A DNA stretch of 64,000 nucleotides from Polynucleobacter sp. JS-Safj-400b-B2 (GTDB lineage Bacteria; Pseudomonadota; Gammaproteobacteria; Burkholderiales; Burkholderiaceae): assembly GCF_018881975.1 (NCBI RefSeq), contig NZ_JACVPJ010000001.1, positions 62,001-126,000 of the forward strand. Direction: 5' to 3'. This document shows positions 34,250 to 43,808 of the stretch, one piece after another. The translations under genes were made by a program, and so were the position numbers. The number at the start of each line of letters is the position of its first letter. Position 1 is the stretch's first letter. The notes under the pieces are model-generated. The model worked only from the letters and a program-made list of their open reading frames with translations, was not told where the DNA came from and did not search any database.

Positions 34250-34895
34250 GCACTTTTCCTTTACCAGTTTTTTGTTTGAAGCCGCATAGAGGCTCTACGA
34301 TGCATTCCGCACAATCCGGATTGCGCGCTTTACAAGTATATCTACCATGCAAAATTAGCCAATGATGAGCGTCTAATAGGTATTCCTTTGGTACGCGCTT
34401 GAGCAATTGCTCTTCCACTTTGACTACATCTTTGCCTGGTGCTAGGCCTGTTCGGTTTGATACTCTAAAGATATGCGTATCAACTGCAATAGTAGGTTGC
34501 CCAAAAGCAGTATTCAAAATGACGTTCGCAGTCTTTCTGCCAACACCTGGAAGAGCTTCTAATTCTTCACGGGTTTGAGGAACTTCACCACCATGTTTTT
34601 CCAGGAGCAGTCGACAGGTCTCCTGAATATGTTTGCCTTTGGAGTTGAATAAGCCGATATGTTGAATATAGGGTCTAACACCTTCTTCACCAAGGTCTAA
34701 TAGGGCTTGTGGCGTATTGGCGACTTTATAGAGTTTGCGTGTTCCCTTATTTACAGACACGTCAGTCGCTTGCGCGGATAGCAGCACTGCAATTAATAAC
34801 TCAAATGGCGAGCTATATTCTAGTTCGGTTTCCGGCTTAGGATTATTGGCTTTTAGCTGCTCAAAAAAAGCACGACGCTTTTCTAGATTCATCAT
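34236..34895 (-). CDS. nth: endonuclease III
   Basis: A 219-residue base-excision DNA glycosylase/AP lyase that removes oxidised pyrimidines. The helix-hairpin-helix is LPGVGRKTANVIL with the catalytic Lys (about 115-127), VDTHIFRVSNR contains the catalytic Asp, and the C-terminal CKARNPDCAECIVEPLC (about 187-203) is the 4Fe-4S loop (Cys-x6-Cys-x2-Cys-x5-Cys). Its start overlaps the rnfB-like stop by four bases, the same pairing as rnf-nth in E. coli. Confidence 0.96.
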   Translation of the reverse strand: MMNLEKRRAFFEQLKANNPKPETELEYSSPFELLIAVLLSAQATDVSVNKGTRKLYKVANTPQALLDLGEEGVRPYIQHIGLFNSKGKHIQETCRLLLEKHGGEVPQTREELEALPGVGRKTANVILNTAFGQPTIAVDTHIFRVSNRTGLAPGKDVVKVEEQLLKRVPKEYLLDAHHWLILHGRYTCKARNPDCAECIVEPLCGFKQKTGKGKVRGDI

Positions 34896-35578
34896 TTCTT
34901 TTGTTGGGCTCTTGCGATAGCTGCAGCAATGATGGCGCGTTTGCGCTCTTGTTCTTTTAATTCATTATCAGAGGTAGGAATTTCTGCATTAACCGCAGAT
35001 AATTTTGCAGCAGCCTTTTTGGCTAAGCGATCATCATTATCCTTTTGCTCTCTATCAAGACGATGTTCGCGATCGTGATAACGCTTACGAGAGGCATCAG
35101 CTAAATCCTGAGACCAGGCCTCCCAGCCAGTTTTATTTTCAGTGACATCAATCATGCTGATGCAATCGACTGGGCAGGGCGGAATGCAAAGATCGCAACC
35201 AGTGCACCACTCAGTCAGAACCACATGCATCTGTTTGGACGCCCCAACGATCGCATCAACAGGACACGCCTGAATACATAGAGTGCAGCCAATACACTTT
35301 TGAGGATCAATGAAAGCAACCGGTCTAGGACGCTCAATCCCGCACTCTGGATCAATGGTTGGATGAAGATCGAAAGCATCTTGTGGGTAAATAGATATCA
35401 GCACCTTACTCAGGCGCTGAATACCTTCAATGCCGCCAGGAGGACATCGATTGGGTAGTGCATTTCCAGAGGCCATCGCTTCTGCATAGCCGCGGCAATC
35501 CGGATAGCCACACTTAGTGCACTGCGTTTGCGGAAGAATGTCCTCAAGCTGATCAATGAGCTTATTCGTCTGACTCAT
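34892..35578 (-). CDS. rnfB: RnfB-like iron-sulfur protein, soluble orphan
   Basis: A 228-residue ferredoxin-type protein. It begins with the RnfB four-cysteine module (TQCTKCGYPDCRGYA ... RCPPGG, about 18-47), then two 4Fe-4S motifs CIGCTLCIQACP and CTGCDLCIPPCP (about 93-137), and ends in a charged helical tail rich in Lys/Arg. The N-terminal membrane anchor of E. coli RnfB is absent, and no rnfACDGE genes adjoin. It is coupled to nth. A role as an electron carrier, perhaps to Fe-S enzymes such as Nth, is inference only. Confidence 0.88.
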   Translation of the reverse strand: MSQTNKLIDQLEDILPQTQCTKCGYPDCRGYAEAMASGNALPNRCPPGGIEGIQRLSKVLISIYPQDAFDLHPTIDPECGIERPRPVAFIDPQKCIGCTLCIQACPVDAIVGASKQMHVVLTEWCTGCDLCIPPCPVDCISMIDVTENKTGWEAWSQDLADASRKRYHDREHRLDREQKDNDDRLAKKAAAKLSAVNAEIPTSDNELKEQERKRAIIAAAIARAQQKK

Positions 35579-35632
35579 AAAAATTACTTCTGGAGATCTC
35601 CTTAAAATTAAAGGCCCCGAAGAGCCCTTAAT

Positions 35633-36913
35633 TTATGCAGACTTAGTGGTCCGAGTAGCTGTTTTTTTCGTATTTTGATGTTCACGAATAAACGTTTTGA
35701 TTTTCGGATATACCTTTTCGCGCCAACGACGACCAGCGAAGATGCCATAGTGACCAGCACCAGCAACTTCATAGTGATCTTTGTTCTCTTTTGAGATGCC
35801 GGTACACAAACCATGTGCAGAACGTGTTTGACCGCTTCCAGAGATGTCGTCTAATTCACCTTCAATAGTGAGCAGAGCAGTCTTATTAATGTCTTCTGGC
35901 TTTACGAGTTCACCAGCAACTTTCCAAGTGCCATTAGGTAATGAATAGTCTTGGAAAACAGTCTTGATGGTGTCTAAGTAGAATTTAGAATCTAAATCTA
36001 ATACCGCGTTGTACTCGTCGTAGAAGCGGATATGAGATTCAGCATCCTGTTCGTCACCACGTACTAAATTTTGGAAGAAATCCCAATGGGATTGCAGATG
36101 GTTTTGCGGGTTCATGGCGATAAAGCCGGTATGTTGCAAGAATCCTGGGTAAACACGACGACCAGCGCCGGGGTAGTTAGGCGGCACGTTATAAATTACG
36201 TGACTCTTGAACCACTCATATGATTTCTGATCTGCTAAGTTATTAACAGCAGTCGGTGACTTGCGTGCATCAATTGGGCCGCCCATCATGATCATAGAAC
36301 TGGGGGTTTCTTCACCAGCAGAAGCCATCAGTGAGATTGCTCCTAAAGTTGGAACAGTGGGCTGACAAACAGATATCACATGTAGATCTTTTGCGCCGAT
36401 AGTGCGAATAAATTCTTGTACATAATGAACGTAGTCATCCAGACCAAATTCTCCATCTTCTACAGGCACTAATCGAGCATCGATCCAATCGGTGATGTAA
36501 ACCTTGTGGTCTTGCAAGAGGGTGCGTACGGTGTCGCGCAATAAAGTGGCATGGTGACCAGACATTGGAGCAACAACTAGTACGGTTGGATCTTCTTTGA
36601 GGCTCTTGATGGTTTCCACATCATCAGAAAATCGCTTAAAGCGAATCAGGTTACAGAAAGGTTTTGAGATGACCGTTCTTTCATGAATTGCAACTTCATG
36701 ACCATATGCCTTAACAGAGCGAATACCAAATTCCGGTTTTTTGTAATCCTTGCCCAAGCGATAGAGGAGTTCGTAGCTGGCAGCCAATCGATCTGATCCC
36801 GGAATCTTGGACGCAGGATTGGAAGCATTGATAAAAGCTTCTGAAGCAGCGCGTGCCCATGAACTAACTGGTTGAAGTAAGGCTTTTTGAAATTCGTGTA
36901 ACTGATATAGCAT
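35633..36913 (-). CDS. phaZ: intracellular polyhydroxyalkanoate depolymerase
   Basis: A 426-residue alpha/beta-hydrolase of the PhaZ1 type that mobilises stored PHB granules. It opens with the family MLYQLHEFQKALL; VVAPMSGHHATLLRDTVRTLL forms the core strand and the nucleophile elbow is VISVCQPTVP with Cys in place of Ser, as in Ralstonia PhaZa1. A C-terminal Asp (EGELDDISG) and His (AGAGHYGIF) complete the triad. The last residues are Lys/Thr-rich. It stands alone between the aminotransferase gene and rnfB. Confidence 0.93.
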   Translation of the reverse strand: MLYQLHEFQKALLQPVSSWARAASEAFINASNPASKIPGSDRLAASYELLYRLGKDYKKPEFGIRSVKAYGHEVAIHERTVISKPFCNLIRFKRFSDDVETIKSLKEDPTVLVVAPMSGHHATLLRDTVRTLLQDHKVYITDWIDARLVPVEDGEFGLDDYVHYVQEFIRTIGAKDLHVISVCQPTVPTLGAISLMASAGEETPSSMIMMGGPIDARKSPTAVNNLADQKSYEWFKSHVIYNVPPNYPGAGRRVYPGFLQHTGFIAMNPQNHLQSHWDFFQNLVRGDEQDAESHIRFYDEYNAVLDLDSKFYLDTIKTVFQDYSLPNGTWKVAGELVKPEDINKTALLTIEGELDDISGSGQTRSAHGLCTGISKENKDHYEVAGAGHYGIFAGRRWREKVYPKIKTFIREHQNTKKTATRTTKSA

Positions 36914-36955
36914 GCTACCTCCGGTAATTCAGTGTATCCGCTTATTTCGCTTTAA

Positions 36956-38155
36956 TTAAGCCAATACGCGGGCGATTGCTTTAGCCACTTTATCAATATT
37001 TTTGGTATTAAGGGCTGCAACACAAATGCGTCCAGTCGAAAGGGCATAAATGCCATCCTCTTTCTGTAAGCGCTCAACTTGCTCAGCCGTTAAGCCTGAG
37101 TAAGAAAACATGCCACGTTGCTTCTCGATAAAAGCGAAATCTTGCTTTACACCAGCAGCAGCGAGTTTTTCGACGAGACCTTGACGCATCGCTTTAATAC
37201 GGTCACGCATTTCAGCCAACTCATCTTCCCAGAGCTTGCGTAATTCTGGCGAATTCAAAACAGCAGCCGCAATTGCAGCGCCATGAGTTGGAGGGTTGGA
37301 ATAGTTTGTACGAATCACGCGCTTTAATTGTGAAAGCACGCGAGTAGATTCATCTTTGTCTTGTGTAACGATAGACAAGGCGCCAACACGCTCACCATAG
37401 AGTGAGAATGATTTGGAGAAAGAACTAGAAACAAAGAAAGACATGCCTGATGCAGCAAAGAGACGAACTGCAATACCGTCTTGCTCAATGCCATCAGCAA
37501 AGCCTTGGTAAGCCATATCTAAGAAGGGGATCAGACCTTTGTTCTTACAGATGTCAATTACTTGGCGCCATTGCGCTTCGGTAATATCTGCACCAGTTGG
37601 GTTGTGGCAGCAAGCATGCAACAAGACAGTCGTGTCCTTTGGGAAAGACTCTAAAGATTTCACCATGCCATCAAAATCTACGCCACGTGTTTTGCCGTCG
37701 AAGTAGGTGTATTCAACCACTGCAAAGCCGGCGGATTCAAAAATGCCGCGGTGGTTTTCCCAGGTGGGATTGCTAATGGCGCATGGTGCGTTTAAGTTCA
37801 GGCGTTTAATAAAGTCAGCACCAACACGTAATGCACCTGTTCCACCAAGGCATTCAGCTGTTACAACGCGGCCATCTTTAATGAGTGCGGAGTCGGCGCC
37901 AAACAATAAATTTTGCACTGCACTGTTGTATGGGTTTGGACCTTCAATTGGGATGTAGCTACGAGGGGAGTGCTTCGCAACAATTGCCTCTTCCGCTTTC
38001 ATGACTGCCTTGAGAAGTGGTACCTTGCCTTCGTCTGTGTAGTACACGCCAACACCTAAATTCACTTTGTCAGCACGCTGGTCTGCAACGTAGGCTTCTG
38101 TGAGGCCGAAAATAGGATCTTTAGGGGCTAATTGAACTGAGGCAAACAGGGTCAT
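36956..38155 (-). CDS. tyrB: aromatic/aspartate aminotransferase
   Basis: A 399-residue class I aminotransferase of the AspC/TyrB group. The PLP lysine is in SSSFSKSFSLYGERVG (about 247), with HACCHNPTGADIT (about 187-199) holding the Asn-Pro-Thr-Gly motif and a C-terminal Arg that binds the substrate carboxylate (TGRICVAAL). It transaminates aspartate and/or tyrosine and phenylalanine with 2-oxoglutarate. It is divergent from uvrB, a common Burkholderiales neighbour. AspC and TyrB cannot be told apart with certainty by eye. Confidence 0.88.
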   Translation of the reverse strand: MTLFASVQLAPKDPIFGLTEAYVADQRADKVNLGVGVYYTDEGKVPLLKAVMKAEEAIVAKHSPRSYIPIEGPNPYNSAVQNLLFGADSALIKDGRVVTAECLGGTGALRVGADFIKRLNLNAPCAISNPTWENHRGIFESAGFAVVEYTYFDGKTRGVDFDGMVKSLESFPKDTTVLLHACCHNPTGADITEAQWRQVIDICKNKGLIPFLDMAYQGFADGIEQDGIAVRLFAASGMSFFVSSSFSKSFSLYGERVGALSIVTQDKDESTRVLSQLKRVIRTNYSNPPTHGAAIAAAVLNSPELRKLWEDELAEMRDRIKAMRQGLVEKLAAAGVKQDFAFIEKQRGMFSYSGLTAEQVERLQKEDGIYALSTGRICVAALNTKNIDKVAKAIARVLA

Positions 38156-38300
38156 TTGAGGTCGAAATTGGTAGTTAGGGGTTGATTGGGGGTGGTTTAG
38201 CTTGTCGTTGACGTTAAATTCAGTTTAATTGTCGGTTTTTGAGGCCAGAATCAACTATTTCCTAAGAAAAACGGCAAAATCATTGTTTGTACAAAATTCT

Positions 38301-38319
38301 CTGTGAAGAAGTCTCACAG
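38301..38319 (+). promoter_or_regulatory. inverted repeat at the uvrB translation start
   Basis: CTGTGA and TCACAG are separated by seven bases and lie five bases before the first ATG of uvrB. The outer bases CTGT/ACAG recall a LexA box, but the spacing is 11 rather than 8 bases, so it is more likely an mRNA hairpin or another operator. Confidence 0.35.
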
Positions 38320-38324
38320 GTGAA

Positions 38325-40478
38325 ATGATAGCCGAGATGCCCCCTAAGTTGCCTAAAACTGGTCCAAATTCTGAAGTAAAAGTGGTAAATAAAAGCCCTG
38401 CGGCAGATCCGTTGGGTGAGGTTGGTCACGACCTCGATCCGGCTAAGTTTGTGACCTTCCCGGACTCCCCTTATTTCCTCTATCAGCCATTTGCCCCCGC
38501 TGGAGACCAGCCCCAGGCGATAGATGCCCTGGTTGAAGGTATTGAGGATGGATTGACCTTTCAGACCCTTCTAGGGGTTACTGGGTCTGGAAAGACCTTC
38601 ACGATGGCCAATGTCATTGCTAGAACAGGTCGTCCAGCCATCATTTTTGCCCCCAATAAGACCTTAGCGGCCCAGCTTTATAGCGAATTTAGGGAGTTTT
38701 TCCCGAAAAACGCAGTTGAGTACTTTGTTAGTTATTACGACTATTACCAGCCTGAGGCCTATGTTCCTCAGCGTGACCTCTTTATTGAAAAAGACTCCTC
38801 CATTAACGAACACATCGAACAGATGCGTTTATCGGCAACAAAGAGTTTATTGGAGCGTCGTGACGTCATCATTGTTGCAACCGTATCGGCAATTTACGGT
38901 ATTGGTAACCCTGGCGACTATCACAGCATGGTGATGACATTACGTCCGGGTGACAAGATGAGTCAGCGCGATATTTTGATGCGCCTCATTGCGATGCAGT
39001 ATGACCGTAATGAGATAGATTTCAAGCGCGGTGTATTTAGAGTGCGCGGTGACACAATTGATATTTTCCCTGCTGAGCATAATGAGTTAGCAGTGCGCGT
39101 TGAACTCTTTGATGATGTGATTGAGAGCTTGCAGTTCTTTGATCCGCTGACTGGAAAGATTCGTCAAAAAATTCCACGCTTTACTGTGTACCCGAGTTCG
39201 CATTACGTAACGCCACGTGATACTGTTTTGAAAGCAATTGAAACTATTAAAACAGAGTTGCGTACTCGCTTAGATGAGTTTGTTAAAGACGGCAAACTAG
39301 TTGAAGCCCAACGCCTCGAGCAACGCACGCGTTTTGATTTAGAGATGCTCAATGAGTTAGGTTTTTGCAAAGGGATTGAGAATTATTCCCGTCACCTATC
39401 TGGCGCCGCGCCAGGCGAAGCGCCGCCGACGCTGGTGGACTACCTGCCCAATGATGCTCTGATGTTCTTAGACGAGAGCCATGTACTAATTGGACAGCTC
39501 AATGCCATGTACAACGGGGATAAATCTCGAAAACATACATTGGTGGAGTTCGGTTTTAGGTTGCCTTCGGCAATGGATAATCGTCCACTCAAATTTACTG
39601 AGTTTGAAACCAAGATGCGTCAAACCATTTTTGTTTCAGCAACTCCTGCTGATTACGAGAAAGAGCATCAAGGACAAGTGGTTGAGCAGGTTGCAAGACC
39701 AACGGGATTAGTGGATCCTGAGATTGAAGTTCTACCAGCAAGTACACAGGTAGACGATTTGTTAGATCAAATTCATGCGCGCGTCAAAGTACATGAGCGA
39801 GTTCTAGTAACTGTATTGACCAAGCGAATGGCTGAGCAATTAACAGACTATCTTTCCGATAATGGTGTCAAGGTACGTTATGTTCACTCAGATATCGATA
39901 CAGTGGAGCGTGTAGAAATACTGCGTGACTTGCGTTTAGGCGTCTTCGATGTATTGGTTGGCATTAATTTATTGCGCGAAGGTTTGGATATTCCCGAGGT
40001 ATCCCTGGTCGCAATCCTGGATGCTGATAAAGAAGGCTTCTTGCGTTCAGAACGTAGCTTGATTCAAACCATTGGTCGTGCTGCACGTAACGTGCGCGGC
40101 AAAGCGATTTTGTATGCTGATCGAATCACAGACTCTATGAAGCGCGCAATGGGGGAGACCGAAAGACGGCGAACCAAGCAAATAGCATTCAATAAGCTTC
40201 ATGGGATTGAGCCTAAGGGCGTCAAAAAGCGCATTAAGGACATTATTGATGGCGTCTATGACGTCAAAGAGAAGCGTCAGGAGATGCAGGTTGAGCAAGA
40301 GCGGGCTCACTATGAAGATATGGGCGAGAAGGACCTAGCATCTGAAATCAAGCGTCTAGAGAAGCAAATGAACGCTGAAGCCAAGAATTTGGAGTTTGAA
40401 AAGGCTGCCAGCACCCGGGATAGGCTTACTAAGGTGAAAGAAATGGCTTTTGGGGCTAGGTCTAGGGACTCCGTTTAA
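38325..40478 (+). CDS. uvrB: excinuclease ABC subunit B
   Basis: A 717-residue DNA-repair helicase that verifies damage with UvrA and recruits UvrC. It has Walker [11 protein letters not shown] (about 84-93), the beta-hairpin [12 protein letters not shown], the helicase motifs ([28 protein letters not shown]) and a C-terminal UVR domain ([21 protein letters not shown]). Residues 1-40 are a divergent extension before [10 protein letters not shown]; the start may be the ATG at 38325 or the one at 38337. It is divergent from the aminotransferase gene. Confidence 0.96.
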   Translation: MIAEMPPKLPKTGPNSEVKVVNKSPAADPLGEVGHDLDPAKFVTFPDSPYFLYQPFAPAGDQPQAIDALVEGIEDGLTFQTLLGVTGSGKTFTMANVIARTGRPAIIFAPNKTLAAQLYSEFREFFPKNAVEYFVSYYDYYQPEAYVPQRDLFIEKDSSINEHIEQMRLSATKSLLERRDVIIVATVSAIYGIGNPGDYHSMVMTLRPGDKMSQRDILMRLIAMQYDRNEIDFKRGVFRVRGDTIDIFPAEHNELAVRVELFDDVIESLQFFDPLTGKIRQKIPRFTVYPSSHYVTPRDTVLKAIETIKTELRTRLDEFVKDGKLVEAQRLEQRTRFDLEMLNELGFCKGIENYSRHLSGAAPGEAPPTLVDYLPNDALMFLDESHVLIGQLNAMYNGDKSRKHTLVEFGFRLPSAMDNRPLKFTEFETKMRQTIFVSATPADYEKEHQGQVVEQVARPTGLVDPEIEVLPASTQVDDLLDQIHARVKVHERVLVTVLTKRMAEQLTDYLSDNGVKVRYVHSDIDTVERVEILRDLRLGVFDVLVGINLLREGLDIPEVSLVAILDADKEGFLRSERSLIQTIGRAARNVRGKAILYADRITDSMKRAMGETERRRTKQIAFNKLHGIEPKGVKKRIKDIIDGVYDVKEKRQEMQVEQERAHYEDMGEKDLASEIKRLEKQMNAEAKNLEFEKAASTRDRLTKVKEMAFGARSRDSV

Positions 40479-40524
40479 CAATTGATTGGCTAATTCCTGG
40501 CTTGTACTGAGGTTTTTTGGGGTA

Positions 40525-40549
40525 ATTCCCGAGCAATTTGCTGGGGAAT
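40525..40549 (+). promoter_or_regulatory. IscR type-1 binding site in the iscR promoter
   Basis: A 25-base imperfect palindrome with arms ATTCCC-GAGCAA and TTGCT-GGGGAAT. The half TTGCTCGGGAAT on the other strand is very close to the IscR box of the E. coli isc promoter. It directly abuts TATGAT (40549-40554), a plausible -10, so bound IscR would block the polymerase site. A second inverted repeat, GTCGGG/CCCGAC, lies at about 40570-40591. Confidence 0.75.
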
Positions 40550-40629
40550 ATGATAAAGTTGAGTGGAATGGTCGGGTATTACCCGCCCGACTGTTAGCTG
40601 TCCATAACAATCCATTACCAAGGTGACAT

Positions 40630-41199
40630 ATGAGACTTACAACCAAAGGCCGTTTTGCAGTAACCGCAATGATCGATTTAGCCCTGCGTGAAACGCATGG
40701 TCCTGTAACTTTGGCCGGAATTAGCCAAAGACAAAAAATTTCCCTCTCTTACCTCGAGCAATTGTTTGGCAAATTACGCCGTTTCAATATCGTGGAAAGT
40801 ACTCGTGGTCCTGGCGGTGGATACACCCTGGCTAGACCATCCTCTGAAGTGAGTGTTGCTGACATCATTGTTGCAGTCGATGAGCCTCTTGATGCAACCC
40901 AATGTGGTGGTAAAGGCAACTGCCACACCGATGAAGAGAATCATGGTCGCTGTATGACACACGATCTATGGAGTAATCTCAACTCTAAAATGGTTGAGTA
41001 CCTCAGCTCTGTGAGTTTGAAAGATTTGGTTCAGCAACAAGAAGGGCGCGGCATTGTCATTCAAGATATGCGCCAAAAGAAAATTAAAGTTGAAAGTACT
41101 AAAGCAAATAAACCTGCTCCAGCGCTTGCAGCTAAGAAAGAAGCAGTACCTAAGGCGCCATTAATTAATTCAGTATTCAATTTGGCGCGACAAAGTTAA
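40630..41199 (+). CDS. iscR: Fe-S cluster-sensing Rrf2 repressor IscR
   Basis: A 189-residue Rrf2-family regulator that represses the isc operon when it holds a 2Fe-2S cluster. It opens with the family MRLTTKGRFAVTAMIDLAL, a winged helix-turn-helix (to about 80), GGGYTLARP, and cluster ligands CGGKGNC ... GRCMTHDLW (about 92-110) with His nearby. The second Cys spacing is nine residues, longer than the five in E. coli. The tail from about 145 is Lys/Ala-rich. It heads a complete isc operon behind its own binding site. Confidence 0.95.
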   Translation: MRLTTKGRFAVTAMIDLALRETHGPVTLAGISQRQKISLSYLEQLFGKLRRFNIVESTRGPGGGYTLARPSSEVSVADIIVAVDEPLDATQCGGKGNCHTDEENHGRCMTHDLWSNLNSKMVEYLSSVSLKDLVQQQEGRGIVIQDMRQKKIKVESTKANKPAPALAAKKEAVPKAPLINSVFNLARQS

Positions 41200-41228
41200 T
41201 AACAGTCTTACCTACTAATAAGTAAATC

Positions 41229-42488
41229 ATGAACGCACCACAAGCTTTGCCGCAACAACCGGTTCCTATGTTTAGTCCTGAACACTTTCCTGTGTATATG
41301 GACTATTCGGCCACTACGCCTATTGACCCTCGCGTGGTTGACAAAATGTTGCCTTATTTGCGCGAGCAGTTTGGCAATGCCGCTTCCCGTAGCCATGCTT
41401 ATGGCTGGGCTGCAGAAGAGGCGGTTGAGTGGGCGCGTTCTGAGGTTGCTCAATTAGTGCATGCTGATCCAAGAGAGATTGTATTTACTAGCGGTGCTAC
41501 TGAAAGTATTAACTTAGCCTTGAAAGGTGCTGCACATTTCTACAAAGATCGTGGCAATCACATCATCACCGTGAAGACAGAGCACAAAGCTACTTTGGAT
41601 ACTTGTCGTGAGCTCGAGCGCGAAGGTTATGAGGTCACTTATTTAGATGTGTTGCCGAACGGCTTGATTGACTTTGCACAGCTTGAGGCTGCAATGAAGC
41701 CTGGCACGATTTTGGCTTCAGTCATGTATGTCAATAATGAAATCGGCGTAGTACAAGACATTCCTGCAATTGGCGACTTGTGCCGTTCACGTGGTGTGAT
41801 TTTGCATGTGGATGCAGCCCAGGCAACTGGTAAGGTAGAAATTGATCTCGAAAAGATCAAAGTCGATTTAATGAGTTTTTCTGCGCACAAGAGTTATGGC
41901 CCAAAAGGTATTGGTGCTTTGTTTGTCCGTCGTAAGCCTCGTATTCGTATTGAGGCTCAGATTCATGGCGGCGGTCATGAGCGCGGTATGCGTTCTGGAA
42001 CTCTTGCTGTTCACCAGATCGTCGGTTTGGGCGAGGCATTCCGTATTGCCCGCATCGAGATGGCGGAAGAAAACAAGCGTATTCGGGCTTTGCGTGATCG
42101 CTTGCTAAATGGCTTGAAAGATATTGAAGAGGTTTATGTCAACGGGGATATGGATAATCGCGTTCCTCACAACCTGAATATTAGCTTTAACTATGTTGAA
42201 GGCGAATCGATGTTGATGGCCCTCAAAGATTTGGCGATCTCCTCTGGTTCAGCTTGTACCTCTGCATCTTTAGAGCCTTCTTATGTTTTGCGTGCCCTAG
42301 GCCGCAATGATGAGTTAGCGCATAGTTCGATTCGTTTTACCTTGGGTCGCTTCACGACTGAAGAAGAAGTAGATTTCACTATCAAGTTAGTGAAAGAAAA
42401 GATTGCTAAGTTGCGTGAGTTATCTCCGCTTTGGGAGATGTACAAGGATGGAATTGATATCAGCACGATTCAATGGGCTGCACACTAA
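41229..42488 (+). CDS. iscS: cysteine desulfurase IscS
   Basis: A 419-residue PLP enzyme that takes sulfur from cysteine and passes it to IscU and other acceptors. The PLP lysine is in [12 protein letters not shown] (about 223) and the mobile catalytic Cys in [14 protein letters not shown] (about 345). About 15 extra N-terminal residues rich in Pro/Gln precede the usual start ([15 protein letters not shown]). Second gene of the isc operon, 29 bases after iscR. Confidence 0.97.
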   Translation: MNAPQALPQQPVPMFSPEHFPVYMDYSATTPIDPRVVDKMLPYLREQFGNAASRSHAYGWAAEEAVEWARSEVAQLVHADPREIVFTSGATESINLALKGAAHFYKDRGNHIITVKTEHKATLDTCRELEREGYEVTYLDVLPNGLIDFAQLEAAMKPGTILASVMYVNNEIGVVQDIPAIGDLCRSRGVILHVDAAQATGKVEIDLEKIKVDLMSFSAHKSYGPKGIGALFVRRKPRIRIEAQIHGGGHERGMRSGTLAVHQIVGLGEAFRIARIEMAEENKRIRALRDRLLNGLKDIEEVYVNGDMDNRVPHNLNISFNYVEGESMLMALKDLAISSGSACTSASLEPSYVLRALGRNDELAHSSIRFTLGRFTTEEEVDFTIKLVKEKIAKLRELSPLWEMYKDGIDISTIQWAAH

Positions 42489-42526
42489 AACAAATATAAA
42501 TACATAGAAATTAAAGAGGAAATACC

Positions 42527-42913
42527 ATGGCATATAGCGAAAAGGTCATTGACCACTACGAAAATCCCCGTAACGTTGGTTCATTTGAAAAGGGTGATGA
42601 CACTGTAGGTACTGGTATGGTTGGCGCACCTGCTTGTGGCGACGTCATGAAATTGCAAATTCGCGTGAACGATCAAGGTGTAATCGAAGATGCCAAGTTT
42701 AAGACTTATGGTTGTGGTTCTGCGATCGCTTCATCTTCTCTTGTAACTGAGTGGGTTAAGGGCAAGACTTTGGACCAGGCGCTTGAGATTAAGAATTCGC
42801 TCATCGCTGAAGAGTTGGCTTTGCCACCAGTAAAAATTCATTGCTCCATCTTGGCTGAAGATGCCATCAAAGCTGCAGTGGCGGATTACAAAGAGAAGCA
42901 TCCAGCGAAATAA
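42527..42913 (+). CDS. iscU: Fe-S cluster scaffold IscU
   Basis: A 128-residue scaffold on which 2Fe-2S and 4Fe-4S clusters are built. All ligands are present at the standard numbers: Cys37 and Asp39 (GAPACGDVM), Cys63 (YGCGSAIASSS) and Cys106 (HCSILAEDAI). The LPPVKIHC loop is the HscA recognition site (LPPVK). It has a good SD (AGAGGA) and sits between iscS and iscA. Confidence 0.98.
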   Translation: MAYSEKVIDHYENPRNVGSFEKGDDTVGTGMVGAPACGDVMKLQIRVNDQGVIEDAKFKTYGCGSAIASSSLVTEWVKGKTLDQALEIKNSLIAEELALPPVKIHCSILAEDAIKAAVADYKEKHPAK

Positions 42914-42952
42914 AAGTTGCAATAAAGAACGAAAAAATACGAAGTCAAAACT

Positions 42953-43276
42953 ATGGCAATTACCTTAACCGACAAAGCAGCTGCACACGTAAACCGCAAC
43001 TTAGAAAAGCGCGGTAAAGGTTGTGGCTTGCGCTTGGGCGTACGCACAACCGGTTGTTCTGGCTTAGCGTATCAGCTGGAGTATGTTGATGAGCCTGCAG
43101 CCGAAGATCAAGTATTTGAGTCCAATGGCATTAAGGTATTTGTAGATCCAAAAAGTTTGGCTTACTTAGACGGTACGGAGCTAGACTTTGTGCGTGAGGG
43201 TTTGAACGAAGGGTTTAAGTTCCAAAATCCAAACGTAAAAGATGAGTGTGGTTGTGGCGAATCCTTCCGCGTCTGA
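42953..43276 (+). CDS. iscA: A-type Fe-S carrier IscA
   Basis: A 107-residue carrier that receives clusters from the scaffold and delivers them to target proteins. The three ligands are Cys35 ([10 protein letters not shown]) and Cys99/Cys101 (DECGCGES). Length and motif positions equal E. coli IscA. Its 3' end overlaps the start proposed for hscB. Confidence 0.97.
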   Translation: MAITLTDKAAAHVNRNLEKRGKGCGLRLGVRTTGCSGLAYQLEYVDEPAAEDQVFESNGIKVFVDPKSLAYLDGTELDFVREGLNEGFKFQNPNVKDECGCGESFRV

Positions 43277-43781
43277 CGATTACTTTCGCTTCTTTGGACT
43301 AAATCAGCAATTCAACATCGATTTGCCTGCTCTAGATCAGGCATACCTTGCGATTCAGAAGGAAGTGCATCCTGATCGCCATGCACGAGGCAGTGATGCA
43401 GACCAACGCTTGGCGATGCAAATGGCTACCTTGGCAAACACTGCATTTCAGACCCTAAAGAACCCTATTCAGCGCGGCCTCTATATCTGCCATCTTCATG
43501 GCGTTGATGCCAAGTTGGAAACGAATACCTCGATGCCTGCTGCCTTTCTCATGAAGCAGATGGAATGGCGTGAAAGCCTGGATGAGCAAGCAGAAGATTT
43601 GCCTGCATTAGATGCTTTGATGACTGAAGTGCAAGAATCTAAGCGAGATACGCTTGCAGAAATTGCTCAAGCCATTGATGGCGCAAAGAACTATGCGCGC
43701 GCCGCAGAACTACTTCGCGGTTTACTGTTTATCGATAAGTTTGCCGTTGAGCTTGATGACACTATTGCAGCCTTAATATAG
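43242..43781 (+). CDS. hscB: J-domain co-chaperone HscB
   Basis: A 179-residue DnaJ-like protein that brings IscU to HscA and stimulates its ATPase. The J-domain has HPD at about 43-45 ([11 protein letters not shown]), followed by the C-terminal three-helix IscU-binding domain (about 90-179). The ATG at 43242 overlaps iscA by 35 bases and lacks a clear SD; GTG codons at 43248 or 43254 would give starts nearer to [11 protein letters not shown] and are possible. Confidence 0.94.
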   Translation: MSVVVANPSASDDYFRFFGLNQQFNIDLPALDQAYLAIQKEVHPDRHARGSDADQRLAMQMATLANTAFQTLKNPIQRGLYICHLHGVDAKLETNTSMPAAFLMKQMEWRESLDEQAEDLPALDALMTEVQESKRDTLAEIAQAIDGAKNYARAAELLRGLLFIDKFAVELDDTIAALI

Positions 43782-43808
43782 CCCCTACTCAAGCTAAACT
43801 CATTACTT

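Noticed and set aside
35608-35814. 68-codon frame at the end of phaZ
   Set aside because: Same-strand shadow frame of phaZ.
38301-38319. LexA box before uvrB
   Set aside because: CTGT and ACAG are 11 bases apart instead of 8.
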